A stretch of 64,000 bases of DNA from positions 188,501-252,500 of the forward strand of contig NZ_RZMZ01000002.1 in the NCBI RefSeq assembly GCF_003992675.1, written 5' to 3'. A program made the position numbers and the translations under genes. The DNA comes from Flagellimonas marinaquae (lineage in GTDB: Bacteria; Bacteroidota; Bacteroidia; Flavobacteriales; Flavobacteriaceae). The stretch's first letter is position 1. Every line of letters starts with the position of its first letter. Under the pieces are notes generated by a model. The model searched no databases, had not been told where the DNA came from, and saw nothing but the letters and a program-made list of their open reading frames with translations. Below are positions 46,419 to 55,315 of this stretch, one piece after another.

Positions 46419-47573
46419 ATGAATTCTAGCATAAGACGTTACGATTTGGATTGGCTTCGGGTAATTGTATTCGGCCTGCTTATTTTTTATCACGTAGGGA
46501 TGTTTTTTGTGCCATGGGGCTGGCATGTAAAAAACAACATTATTTACGATTGGCTGCAATGGCCCATGCTGTTTTTGAACCAATGGCGACTACCTATCCT
46601 TTTTGTCATATCGGGTATGGGCACCTATTATGCCTTGGGCAAAAGAGGCAGGCGAAAATTCATGTGGGAGCGATTTTTACGATTGGGTATCCCTTTGGTT
46701 GCGGGTATGATTTTGATTGTGCCCCCTCAAGTGTATTTTGAGCGTTTGGTCGAAGGTTCGTTTACAGGTTCCTATTGGGCATACTTTTCAACGGTTGCTT
46801 TTGATGGCGTATATCCAGAAGGTAATCTAAGCTGGCACCACCTTTGGTTTTTGCCTTACCTTTTGGTGTTTTCGTGGCTGTTGACTCCACTCTTTGTCTA
46901 TTTGAGAAACCACAATACACTTTTTGTGGAGTGGGTCAAACAGATTATCCAAAAACCATGGGGCATTTACCTATTTATTATCCCTCTCTACCTTGTGGAA
47001 TCATTGGTAGAACCCCTTTTTCCGATAACCCATGCCTTAGTGGATGACTGGTTTAACTTTACTTTCAGCATTATCCTGTTTTTTTACGGTTATGTTCTGG
47101 TGGCTACGGGAGATGTCTTTTGGAAAACCTTGGGCAGGATAAAGAAAAAAGCACTTTTCTTGGGCATACTATGTTTCGCAGGTCAAGCTGTCATCTGGAT
47201 TTTCTTTGAGGATAATTATGTAATCCACTATACCGAAGCCCTATTGAAAGTGCTGAATATCTGGTCGTGGATCTTAGTGCTATTTGCCTACGCGGCACAA
47301 TATCTGAACAAGCCGAGTACAGGTATTGCCTATGCCAACAGGGCTGTATACCCTTTCTATATCTTGCACCAGACCATTACTGTTGGCATTGCCTATTTTT
47401 TGATGGACCTGGATTGGGGACTTCTACCCAAGGCATTAATTCTTATCGTAGGTACCTTTGGACTGAGTTGGCTCATTTACGATTTGATTATCCTTAGGAT
47501 ACCCATACTGCACCCACTTTTTGGACTTAAAAAGAAAAAGGATGTGAAAAAAGAGTACCGCTTAACGATTTAA
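46419..47573 (+). CDS. Acyltransferase 3 family membrane protein
   Basis: 384 residues from ATG 46419 (MNSSIRRYDLDWLRV); the upstream ATG at 46374 gives an atypical polar extension. Ten or so membrane helices. The N-terminal signature RYDLDWLRVIVFGLLIFYHVG contains the conserved Asp/Arg and catalytic-type His of acyltransferase 3/MdoC proteins. SWHHLWFLPYLLVFSWLLTPLF is the matching second motif. The family O-acylates sugars or glycans across the inner membrane. The acceptor here is unknown. Confidence 0.85.
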   Translation: MNSSIRRYDLDWLRVIVFGLLIFYHVGMFFVPWGWHVKNNIIYDWLQWPMLFLNQWRLPILFVISGMGTYYALGKRGRRKFMWERFLRLGIPLVAGMILIVPPQVYFERLVEGSFTGSYWAYFSTVAFDGVYPEGNLSWHHLWFLPYLLVFSWLLTPLFVYLRNHNTLFVEWVKQIIQKPWGIYLFIIPLYLVESLVEPLFPITHALVDDWFNFTFSIILFFYGYVLVATGDVFWKTLGRIKKKALFLGILCFAGQAVIWIFFEDNYVIHYTEALLKVLNIWSWILVLFAYAAQYLNKPSTGIAYANRAVYPFYILHQTITVGIAYFLMDLDWGLLPKALILIVGTFGLSWLIYDLIILRIPILHPLFGLKKKKDVKKEYRLTI

Positions 47574-47640
47574 CGTCAATTTATACTGTTGGTGGCAAGG
47601 TATTTGCTAATTTTATTGTTAGACCATTGTCTTAGTTGCC

Positions 47641-48303
47641 ATGAAAAAGAGTGTACTTGCTTTACTTGGGATTCTTTTGTTCACCTTGCCCGTGTGCGCG
47701 CAGGGCGATATTCCCACTACACGACCCTTAAAAATTGGCGATAACAATAAGCTCGATGTCAAAACCAGTAATCAAGGTACTTTGTTAAGGATGCCTTCCG
47801 TGCTGGACGAGAGCCTTACCTCCAAAAATGAGAAGCCCGGAGTTCAAATGTTGCCAGACAGGCAACTGGTTCAGGCAGGTCACGACATGGTCATCGACCC
47901 AAAGATCAAAGAAAAAAAGGAAAAAGGGTCCAACGAATACTTTGGAGACCAATATTTGGGGGATTTCACCACTAAGGCCAAGTTTGTGGGTATTGTGGCA
48001 CGCGACCATGAGTACGTGGACGGAGATCGCATAAAAATCTATGTCAACGGTGAGGTCGTAGAATACAATCTGCTGCTTGATGGTTCTTTCAAGGGACTCA
48101 ACTTGGATTTGGTGGAGGGTTTTAACCGTGTAGAGTTTGAGGCCCTGAACCAAGGCTCCTCTGGACCGAATACGGCACAGGTAGTGGTTACTGACGACAA
48201 GGGTGTCGTTATTCACAACAACCGCTGGAACCTCTCCACAGGTTCAAAGGCCAGTCTCATCATCGTTAAAGAAGAGGATACTGGTATTGAAAAGAACAAT
48301 TAA
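47641..48303 (+). CDS. Secreted hypothetical protein
   Basis: 220 residues; no named family. A signal peptide covers 1-20 (LLGILLFTLPVCAQ). A low-complexity charged linker (PKIKEKKEKGSNEYFG) precedes a C-terminal beta domain at about 118-205 (KAKFVGIVARDHEYVDGDRIKIYVNGEV, LDLVEGFNRVEFEALNQGSSGPNTAQVVV). The strand pattern looks like a carbohydrate-binding or fibronectin-like sandwich. Probably periplasmic or surface-located. Convergent with the acylase gene, 9 bp between stop codons. Confidence 0.75.
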   Translation: MKKSVLALLGILLFTLPVCAQGDIPTTRPLKIGDNNKLDVKTSNQGTLLRMPSVLDESLTSKNEKPGVQMLPDRQLVQAGHDMVIDPKIKEKKEKGSNEYFGDQYLGDFTTKAKFVGIVARDHEYVDGDRIKIYVNGEVVEYNLLLDGSFKGLNLDLVEGFNRVEFEALNQGSSGPNTAQVVVTDDKGVVIHNNRWNLSTGSKASLIIVKEEDTGIEKNN

Positions 48304-48312
48304 ACGCTCACC

Positions 48313-50478
48313 TTATCTTTTGCCCGGTGAATAGGTTTCCTTGGCACGTTTGAGCACATCTTCCCTGTAGTAGGCCGCATCCTTGAATTCCATATCCGCG
48401 TAGCGCTGTGCCTGATCATTAAAATGTGGGGAACTTGGGTCGCCACTTTGTCCACCGGCCAACATGGTCTTCGCCTTTACTTTATCACCAAACTCTACAG
48501 CCGCTACAAAGCTATTGCCCCGAGTACCGTAGATTTTTTTGGTATTGTTGTCATATCGGGCACCATAGGCCGCCAATGCCCCCCAACGACCACTGGCAAA
48601 ACCAATGGGAATACTGGTCTTGGCATCATCAAAAGGTTGGCGTATGTCGCCATTTAACCGTTGATAGCGATTGACCTCGCCCCAAGGCATTTTCCAAGTT
48701 CCAAAATCGGATTCCAAAATATCCAAGGTCTCTTTGAGGAAAGCAAGTTTTTTATCATTGTCCCATGCGCCTCCCCAATATTGCACCCATTCCATGGAAT
48801 ACATACCTTCCGGTCGCTCTGCTTTTGAATAACAAAGGGTTCCATAGTAGTGTGCCAAGGTCATGGCTATGGATTCTTTTGATGTGGTATAATCCCAAGC
48901 ACGTAATATCTCAATGGCTTCTTTCAATGCTGGGTCTGGGTTTTTGTCATAAGCCGTGACCAAGCCCGGAATCAAGGCTTCAAACGCGGGCAAATACGGG
49001 TCGTGGGCCAAGGCAATCAAGCTGTCCAAAGTATACCCGCTTCGTCCCGTTAATAGCTGAATGGCATGGATACCCCTAAAATTTTCTTGGTCCTGAGACA
49101 TATAGCTGGGATAGTCCTCGCGTTTTGGGCTGAACTCCAAAGCAGAAGTGTATGGCGTGGAATTACAGTTCTGTATCCATCCATTTTCGGGATTCAATAC
49201 CAAAATATTTTCATCTACCGTATGCAGACCTTGCCAATCCGTTTGAGGGTTGCTACCATCCACGGGTTCAGAATAATCAAAACTGGTATCGCGCTTGGGC
49301 ACAAAATTCCCATGGAAATAAGCAATATTGCCTTCGGCATCCGCATATACGGTATTGTTGGAAGAATTGGTTCGAATGTCCATCATGTTACGAAATCCTT
49401 CATAACCGTCCTGCTTGGTTCGGATATAGGACTGTTCCAACGCCTTGACCGGTTCCCACATCATTGCCGAAGCGGTCCATTGGTCATCCACTTGATGGGT
49501 GATAGGACCGTGATGGGTTCGATACATGGGGAATGTTTTTTCTTTCATCGCTTCCCCATCTTTATACTTTAAAGTGACGGTCGTGGAATCCACAGGCCTT
49601 AATTCTTCGCCGTATTGGTAGAATAGCTTACCATCGTTCTTCACTATGGTCTCCTTGAATTCATCCATCACATCGGTATAGGTAGAGGTATGCATCCATC
49701 CAGTTTTCTCGTTGAACCCCTGATACACAAAAAACTGCCCCCATGTTACGGCTCCGTAGGCGTTCAAGCCCTCTTCGCTCACCACATGCACTTCGCCCCT
49801 AAAATAGAATGAGGTATGTGGATTGATTAACAGCATGGCGTTCCCAGATTTTGTCAAATCGCCAGAAATAGCGATTCCGTTAGAACCTTGGGGTTCTGCC
49901 ATTTCAGCTTCCTTTTTGAGTTGCAGGGCCTCCAATTTTGGGAGTTCCATTCCGCTTTCGTAAAAACTTTTGATTTTTCGCGTGGAAATCCGTTCAATAT
50001 CCCCTCCAATAGATCCTTCGCTAAAATACATCGGCATCCAAGGCTCGAAACGGGTCAGGAGTCTCGGTTTCACCTCAGGGTGGGTGTGGAGATAATAATT
50101 GATGCCATCGGCAAAGGCATCGCATAACTCCTTTAGCCACTCGGGGCTATTTTCATAATTGGCCTTGGCTTCTTCTTCGGTCATGAACATTTTTGCCCGA
50201 AGGTCGCTATACAGTGCATCCTCGCCTTCCACTTCGGCCAATCGGCCCGTGGCCCAAATATAATTCTGTTCCACACGGTTAAAATCGTCTTCGCATTGGG
50301 CATACAACAAGCCAAAAACCGCATCGGCATCTGTTTTTCCATAAATGTGGGGAACACCAAAATCATCCCGAATAATGGTTATGTTCTCAGCTTGGGCTTC
50401 CCATTGTTCCATTTCGGTTTGAGGAGGTTGTGAACAGGATAGAAAAATTAGAATGGTGCCGAATAGTATAGTTCTCAT
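48313..50478 (-). CDS. Penicillin acylase family lipoprotein
   Basis: 721 residues from ATG 50478 (MRTILFGTIL); the longer frame to 50508 only adds a non-signal segment. The lipoprotein signal ends in IFLSC (C15). The alpha-subunit start ITIIRDDFGVPHIYG with LLYAQCEDDFNRVEQ is present. The self-cleavage site is expected in GSNGIAIS with S199 as the N-terminal nucleophile of the beta subunit. Spacer and beta domains continue to the end. The family hydrolyses amides such as beta-lactam side chains, acyl-homoserine lactones or lipopeptides; the substrate cannot be told. A micro-ORF and the TPM gene lie just upstream on the same strand. Confidence 0.9.
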   Translation of the reverse strand: MRTILFGTILIFLSCSQPPQTEMEQWEAQAENITIIRDDFGVPHIYGKTDADAVFGLLYAQCEDDFNRVEQNYIWATGRLAEVEGEDALYSDLRAKMFMTEEEAKANYENSPEWLKELCDAFADGINYYLHTHPEVKPRLLTRFEPWMPMYFSEGSIGGDIERISTRKIKSFYESGMELPKLEALQLKKEAEMAEPQGSNGIAISGDLTKSGNAMLLINPHTSFYFRGEVHVVSEEGLNAYGAVTWGQFFVYQGFNEKTGWMHTSTYTDVMDEFKETIVKNDGKLFYQYGEELRPVDSTTVTLKYKDGEAMKEKTFPMYRTHHGPITHQVDDQWTASAMMWEPVKALEQSYIRTKQDGYEGFRNMMDIRTNSSNNTVYADAEGNIAYFHGNFVPKRDTSFDYSEPVDGSNPQTDWQGLHTVDENILVLNPENGWIQNCNSTPYTSALEFSPKREDYPSYMSQDQENFRGIHAIQLLTGRSGYTLDSLIALAHDPYLPAFEALIPGLVTAYDKNPDPALKEAIEILRAWDYTTSKESIAMTLAHYYGTLCYSKAERPEGMYSMEWVQYWGGAWDNDKKLAFLKETLDILESDFGTWKMPWGEVNRYQRLNGDIRQPFDDAKTSIPIGFASGRWGALAAYGARYDNNTKKIYGTRGNSFVAAVEFGDKVKAKTMLAGGQSGDPSSPHFNDQAQRYADMEFKDAAYYREDVLKRAKETYSPGKR

Positions 50479-50524
50479 AAGTACATTTAGTAAGCTATTA
50501 ATCTTCAATTCAATATGACTGTGT

Positions 50525-50608
50525 TCATTTTTTCTTTTTAAAAATGGTAAAAAGAACTATCATTCCGGCCAGAAAGCCTAAAATGAAAATCATAAAAGTA
50601 TTGCCCAT
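50525..50608 (-). CDS. 27-residue single-pass membrane micro-protein
   Basis: ATG at 50608 to TGA at 50527-50525. The peptide begins MGNTFMIFILGFLAGMIVLF and closes with a run of four lysines. One hydrophobic helix (about 5-22) with glycine spacing is followed by a strongly positive tail, the classic Nin-Cin small membrane protein. It lies 49 bp after the TPM gene and 46 bp before the acylase start, all on one strand, so it is probably in the same transcript. Short length means chance cannot be excluded. It could modulate a membrane neighbour. Confidence 0.55.
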   Translation of the reverse strand: MGNTFMIFILGFLAGMIVLFTIFKKKK

Positions 50609-50657
50609 AACAACCAATTAAGTTTTAGTCCCTGAAAATATGGAAAATCAGTAACAA

Positions 50658-51701
50658 TTACCAACTTCCACTGGCTCCGCCTCCTCCTGAACTGCCCCCA
50701 CCACCGGAAAAACTGCGTGATGAGCTTCTTCCCCCGGAACTGGAACCAAAGGAATGTGTCCCTGAAGATGAAAAAGTTTTCTTGATATAAGTTTTATCCG
50801 ATTTCAACAGCGAAAGTTTAAATCCTTCATCGCCCTTTCTCTTGATTTTTAAAATTACCAATACAATGGTCAAAAGACCAAAAGCAAGTAGTCCCACAAG
50901 CACCACTGCCCCAACACTCAATCCATTTTCGAGAAGTGCCTCTTCAAATCCCAATATCATCGCCATAAAAAATATGGGCATCCCCATAAAGACAAGTCCA
51001 AACACCATGGGAAACATCATGAAAACACCCATAAAAACACCCCGAACCACGGCCAACTTCCCCGTGAATATGCCTCGCAAAATTTCAATGAGAGTGGAGT
51101 AGCCCTTATAAAAAACAAATGCACCAGCCGCAATGAACATCATCAAGAACAGCCCTATCAAACCTAACAACCACCACGGAATCTTCTCCTCCTCAGCGAT
51201 TTTGTCCTTAAATTCTTGAAGAGCTTCGGGATGCGTTAAAAAATCAATGATTTGATCGGTAGCCATATCCAATCCTCCAAAATAATCATCCTCCTTGAAC
51301 TTGGGTATCATGGTATTTCGGATGATTCGTGAGGCAACCGCATCAGTGATGTAGGATTCCAATCCATAACCCACCTCAATCCGAACTTCTCGGTCCAGTT
51401 TGGAGAAGAGTATCAAAATGCCATTGTCCTTGCCCTCTTGGCCCAATTTGTTTTGGTTGAACACCTCAAACGCATACCCCTCAATGGTTTCGTTACCCAA
51501 TGCATCTATGGTCAAAATCACCAATTGGTTGCTGGTTTCCGATTCAAATTGGTAGAGTTTTGTGCGAAGCCCTTCCAACTCGGACGGAGTAAAAATTTGC
51601 GCATTGTCGGTTACAATCTCAGTTAATGTAGGGTATGCCTCTTGTGCGTAAGACAAGGAGCTTATCAGAAAAAGTAGAATGAAACGTAGTGATTTGGGCA
51701 T
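50658..51701 (-). CDS. TPM domain membrane protein (YgcG/Psb32-like)
   Basis: 347 residues. A signal peptide covers about 1-19 (LLFLISSLSYAQ). The TPM domain at about 27-150 shows VTDNAQIFTPSELEGL, NQLVILTID, KDNGILILFSKLDREVRIEVGYGLE and IIRNTMIPKFKEDDYFGGL. Membrane helices lie near 174-196, 213-240 and 257-278, and the C terminus is a Ser/Gly-rich tail (SFSGGGGSSGGGGASGSW). Family members are linked to membrane-protein or photosystem repair and have phosphatase-like folds, but the role in bacteria is unclear. First gene of a probable operon with the micro-ORF and the acylase. Confidence 0.88.
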   Translation of the reverse strand: MPKSLRFILLFLISSLSYAQEAYPTLTEIVTDNAQIFTPSELEGLRTKLYQFESETSNQLVILTIDALGNETIEGYAFEVFNQNKLGQEGKDNGILILFSKLDREVRIEVGYGLESYITDAVASRIIRNTMIPKFKEDDYFGGLDMATDQIIDFLTHPEALQEFKDKIAEEEKIPWWLLGLIGLFLMMFIAAGAFVFYKGYSTLIEILRGIFTGKLAVVRGVFMGVFMMFPMVFGLVFMGMPIFFMAMILGFEEALLENGLSVGAVVLVGLLAFGLLTIVLVILKIKRKGDEGFKLSLLKSDKTYIKKTFSSSGTHSFGSSSGGRSSSRSFSGGGGSSGGGGASGSW

Positions 51702-51823
51702 GGTTAGCAGTCTAATTTAGATGCTTAAATATAACATTTGTAAGCTTTTAACCGATTAAAAAATATCAGATTCGGCAACCCTCTCAATTTGCCGTAACTT
51801 GCACCTTCTTTCGAAAATCTGCT

Positions 51824-53560
51824 ATGTCCAACAAAAAAGTAAGTATTCTTACCGCATTCAAAACCATTATTTGGCCCAAACGCAAATTGGTGCTTCTCGG
51901 TCTTTTGCTCATCGCCATAAGCAAGGCAGCCAGTTTTGTCGCTCCAATCGCTTCCAAACACCTCATTGATGATGTTATCGTGAACAAGGATGTGGACATG
52001 CTCAAGTATCTGGTGGCCGGTGTGATGCTCGCCATTTTTGTACAAGCGGTCACTTCTTTTTTGTTGACCAAAATTTTGAGTGTTCAGGCACAATACCTCA
52101 TTTCCGAGCTTCGCGCTCAAGTGCAAAAAAAGGTGCTGGCATTGCCCGTCCGGTTCTTTGACAATGCAAAATCCGGAGCACTCGTATCTCGAATCATGTC
52201 GGATGTGGAAGGCGTGCGCAACCTCATCGGTACGGGTTTGGTACAACTGGTCGGAGGCATCATTACGGCCGTGGTTTCCCTTATCCTGCTTATGGACATC
52301 AGCGTTTTCATGACCTTGTTCACCTTCATCCCGTTGACCATTTTTGCCATCATCGCACTAAAAGCTTTTAAAATCATCCGTCCTATTTTTAGGAACCGGG
52401 GGAAAATCAACGCGGAAGTCAAAGGCAGATTGACGGAAACCTTGGGCGGTATCCGTGTCATAAAAGGGTTCAATGCGGAAAAGCAGGAAGAGGAAGTGTT
52501 TGAGGCGGGGGTGGAACGTCTGTATGAAAACGTAAAAAAGAGCTTGACCACTACCGCTTTTATGACAAGTTCATCGACTTTTTTATTGGGCGTGGCCACG
52601 ACCAGTGTGATGGGTTTTGGCGGCTATAAAATTATACAGGATACGCTTACCATAGGTGAATTTGTGGAATTTACGGTCTTATTGGGTTTGATGATTGCCC
52701 CTATTGTTCAGATGAGCAGTGTGGGAAGTCAACTCACAGAAGCATTGGCGGGCCTGGACCGCACTGAAGAACTCATGAATCTCGAAGAGGAGTCCGATGA
52801 CGAAAACCGTACCATTCTGTTGGACCAAGTGGTAGGTCGGATGTCTTTTTCCGATGTGCGCTTTTCCTATGAAGCGGATAAAGAGGTGCTGCACGGCATC
52901 AGTTTTGACGTAGCCCCTGGTCAAGTGATTGCCTTGGTAGGCAGTTCCGGCTCTGGTAAATCCACCATTGCTGGCTTGGCGGCAAGTTTTCTCAATCCCG
53001 ATTCGGGGACCATCACCATTGATGGACATGATTTGTCCAAAGTAAACCTGAACAGTTTTCGCCAACACTTAGGGGTTGTGTTACAGGATGATTTTTTGTT
53101 TGAAGGCACTATTCGGGAAAACATACTGTTCCCGCGACCTGACGCCAGTGAAGAAAAATTGCTTGAAGCGGTGAAAGCGGCTTATGTGGACGAATTCACA
53201 GACCGATTTGATAAAGGATTGGACACCCTCATCGGCGAACGGGGCGTTAAGCTTTCTGGAGGTCAGCGGCAACGGATTGCCATTGCAAGGGCCATTTTGG
53301 CCGACCCAAAAATATTGGTCTTGGACGAGGCTACTTCAAGTCTGGATACGGAATCCGAAGCTTTGATCCAAAAGAGTTTGGGCCAACTTACCAAAGGTAG
53401 AACCACTTTTGTGATTGCTCACCGACTGAGCACTATCCGCAAAGCAGACCAAATTTTGGTGATTGAAAACGGTCATATCTTGGAACAAGGAACCCACGAA
53501 ACATTGATTGCTTCCGAGGGAAGGTATTACAACCTCTTTACGTACCAAGCGAGGATTTAG
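51824..53560 (+). CDS. ABC exporter, fused permease and ATPase
   Basis: 578 residues. The six-helix exporter domain covers about 15-320 with the coupling region QKKVLALPVRFFDNAKSGALVSRIMSDVEGV. The ATPase has Walker A GSSGSGKST (about 374-382), the Q-loop segment VVLQDDFLFEGTIREN, signature LSGGQRQR (about 475-482), Walker B ILVLDEATSSLD (about 497-508) and H-loop IAHRLST. It works as a homodimer, since no second half-transporter is adjacent. MsbA-like members export lipids, others drugs or peptides; the substrate is not shown. It shares four bases of stop codon with the convergent ferredoxin gene. Confidence 0.93.
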   Translation: MSNKKVSILTAFKTIIWPKRKLVLLGLLLIAISKAASFVAPIASKHLIDDVIVNKDVDMLKYLVAGVMLAIFVQAVTSFLLTKILSVQAQYLISELRAQVQKKVLALPVRFFDNAKSGALVSRIMSDVEGVRNLIGTGLVQLVGGIITAVVSLILLMDISVFMTLFTFIPLTIFAIIALKAFKIIRPIFRNRGKINAEVKGRLTETLGGIRVIKGFNAEKQEEEVFEAGVERLYENVKKSLTTTAFMTSSSTFLLGVATTSVMGFGGYKIIQDTLTIGEFVEFTVLLGLMIAPIVQMSSVGSQLTEALAGLDRTEELMNLEEESDDENRTILLDQVVGRMSFSDVRFSYEADKEVLHGISFDVAPGQVIALVGSSGSGKSTIAGLAASFLNPDSGTITIDGHDLSKVNLNSFRQHLGVVLQDDFLFEGTIRENILFPRPDASEEKLLEAVKAAYVDEFTDRFDKGLDTLIGERGVKLSGGQRQRIAIARAILADPKILVLDEATSSLDTESEALIQKSLGQLTKGRTTFVIAHRLSTIRKADQILVIENGHILEQGTHETLIASEGRYYNLFTYQARI

Positions 53561-53889
53561 GCCTCTTCAGGGGCAAGTTCCACCTCCAGACCGTCCAAAT
53601 CCTCGGTAATGTGGATTTGACAACCCAGACGACTGTTGTCCTTTACAAAAAAGGCTTCGGCCAACATGGCCTCCTCATCATCCGACTTTTCTGGTAATTG
53701 ATGGTCAGACTTCACATAGCATTGACAAGAAGCACACATGGCCATACCGCCACAAATACCGATGGTTCCTTCTGGAGCCAGTTCATACGACCGAACCACT
53801 TCCATAAGGTTCATGTTCATGTCGGTTGGGGCGTCCACTTCGTGTGCAACACCTTCCCGGTCAATTATTCTTAATTTGATATCGCTCAT
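53557..53889 (-). CDS. fdx: 2Fe-2S ferredoxin, adrenodoxin type
   Basis: 110 residues. The cluster ligands are C46, C52, C55 and C90, spaced C-x5-C-x2-C-x34-C as in adrenodoxin/ISC ferredoxins (GICGGMAMCASCQCYV ... SRLGCQI). The C terminus is acidic. It carries electrons, probably from the flavoprotein reductase encoded 56 bp upstream, to iron-sulfur assembly or another acceptor (inference from order). Fourth gene in the row mrp, nifU, reductase, ferredoxin on the minus strand. Confidence 0.92.
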   Translation of the reverse strand: MSDIKLRIIDREGVAHEVDAPTDMNMNLMEVVRSYELAPEGTIGICGGMAMCASCQCYVKSDHQLPEKSDDEEAMLAEAFFVKDNSRLGCQIHITEDLDGLEVELAPEEA

Positions 53890-53945
53890 ACCTCGTCGAG
53901 AACCCTTGCATAAGTCCCCCTATCTATTTAAAAATGTATTTACTT

Positions 53946-55004
53946 TTAGTCGATTGCTTTCACCACGGCTTTTGGGGCCTCCTTCTTGCTTCCATCAAAT
54001 CCAGTAACGCCTCCCACGGTGGTATACTTCATTACGTATTTTTTATCTGGATGTATTTTTTGATAGGCGCTTTGGCACATCAAGGTCGCTTCGTGGAACC
54101 CACACAAGATCAATTTCAACTTACCTGGATAGGTATTCACGTCGCCAATGGCATAAATCCCAGGAACATTGGTCTGGTAGTCATAGGTATTGTCCACCTT
54201 GATGGCATTTTTTTCAATCTCCAGTCCCCAATTGGCTATGGGTCCTAGTTTTGGGGACAATCCAAAAAGAGGGATGAAATAGTCGACTGCTATATCGGTT
54301 TCTTCTGAGGTATTGGTATTTTGAACGGTAACTTTCTCCAAGCTATGCTCGCCTTTTAGGGCAACCACCTCAGCCGGTGTAATCAAATTGATTTTGCCTT
54401 CATTTTTGAGGTGCTGTACCTTCTCTACGGAATCCAGTGCCCCACGGAACTCGTTCCTTCGGTGTACCAAGGTGACTTCTTCGGCGACATCGGCCAAAAA
54501 GATGGACCAATCCAAGGCGGAGTCTCCCCCTCCTGCAATCAGCACTTTTTTACCTCTATAAACTTCTGGCTCCTTGATCATGTAGGCAACGCCGTTATCC
54601 TCATATTTTTCCAAGTTCTCCAACAAGGGCTTTCTGGGCTCAAAACTGCCCAGGCCACCTGCGATGGCAACTATTGGGGCATGGTGCTTGGTACCTTTGT
54701 TGGTAGTAACGATGAAAGTGCCATCATCCAATTTTTCGATGGTTTCTGCACGCTCGCCCAGGGTGAAACCAGGCTGAAAGGGTTTGATCTGTTCCATCAA
54801 ATTGTCCACCAAGTCTCCTGCCAATACTTCGGGAAATCCGGGGATATCGTAAATGGGCTTTTTGGGATATATTTCAGAGCATTGCCCACCGGCTTGAGGC
54901 AAGGCATCTATCAAATGGCATTTTAACTGTAACAGGCCCGCTTCAAAAACAGCAAAGAGACCCGTAGGTCCCGCTCCAATTATCAGAATATCTGTTTTGA
55001 TCAT
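53946..55004 (-). CDS. Ferredoxin-NADP reductase, thioredoxin-reductase-like type
   Basis: 352 residues from ATG 55004 (MIKTDILIIGAGPTGLF); ATG 55010 is an alternative. FAD site DILIIGAGPTGLFAVFEAG; second nucleotide site VLIAGGGDSALDW; C-terminal GIYAIGDVNTYPG with the HEATLMCQ helix. The CxxC redox pair of thioredoxin reductase is absent, which fits the YumC-type ferredoxin/flavodoxin-NADP reductases. Placed directly before the 2Fe-2S ferredoxin gene, so it is likely its NADPH-dependent partner. Confidence 0.9.
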   Translation of the reverse strand: MIKTDILIIGAGPTGLFAVFEAGLLQLKCHLIDALPQAGGQCSEIYPKKPIYDIPGFPEVLAGDLVDNLMEQIKPFQPGFTLGERAETIEKLDDGTFIVTTNKGTKHHAPIVAIAGGLGSFEPRKPLLENLEKYEDNGVAYMIKEPEVYRGKKVLIAGGGDSALDWSIFLADVAEEVTLVHRRNEFRGALDSVEKVQHLKNEGKINLITPAEVVALKGEHSLEKVTVQNTNTSEETDIAVDYFIPLFGLSPKLGPIANWGLEIEKNAIKVDNTYDYQTNVPGIYAIGDVNTYPGKLKLILCGFHEATLMCQSAYQKIHPDKKYVMKYTTVGGVTGFDGSKKEAPKAVVKAID

Positions 55005-55067
55005 ATACAAGAGGTTTTGGCATGCAACTTACTGCTTGCCCCAAAAAAGATTTATGATTTTAATCAG

Positions 55068-55313
55068 TTAGGAAATATTGATGACTTCTTCGATTTGAGG
55101 GGCATACTTTTTAATGGTCATTTCTACACCGCTTTTCAACGTCATTTGGTTAACGCTGCAGCCAATGCAATTCCCCTCCAATCGAACCTTTACGGTATTG
55201 TCCTCGATGGAAATCAATGTGATGTCTCCACCATCGCTCTGCAAGAAAGGTCGGATTTCCTCCAACGCCTTCTCTACATTGCTTCTTGTTTCTTCTGATG
55301 TCATTGTTGTCAT
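55068..55313 (-). CDS. NifU C-terminal domain iron-sulfur scaffold
   Basis: 81 residues from ATG 55313 (MTTMTSEETRSN); a GTG at 55319 is the other option. A single NifU-C domain with the cluster-binding pair in GNCIGCSVNQMTLK (C49, C52) and RPFLQSDGGDI before it. Such proteins hold a 4Fe-4S cluster on the dimer and pass it to apo-proteins. Starts 2 bp after the mrp stop, so it is tightly coupled to that carrier gene. Confidence 0.93.
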   Translation of the reverse strand: MTTMTSEETRSNVEKALEEIRPFLQSDGGDITLISIEDNTVKVRLEGNCIGCSVNQMTLKSGVEMTIKKYAPQIEEVINIS

Positions 55314-55315
55314 GC

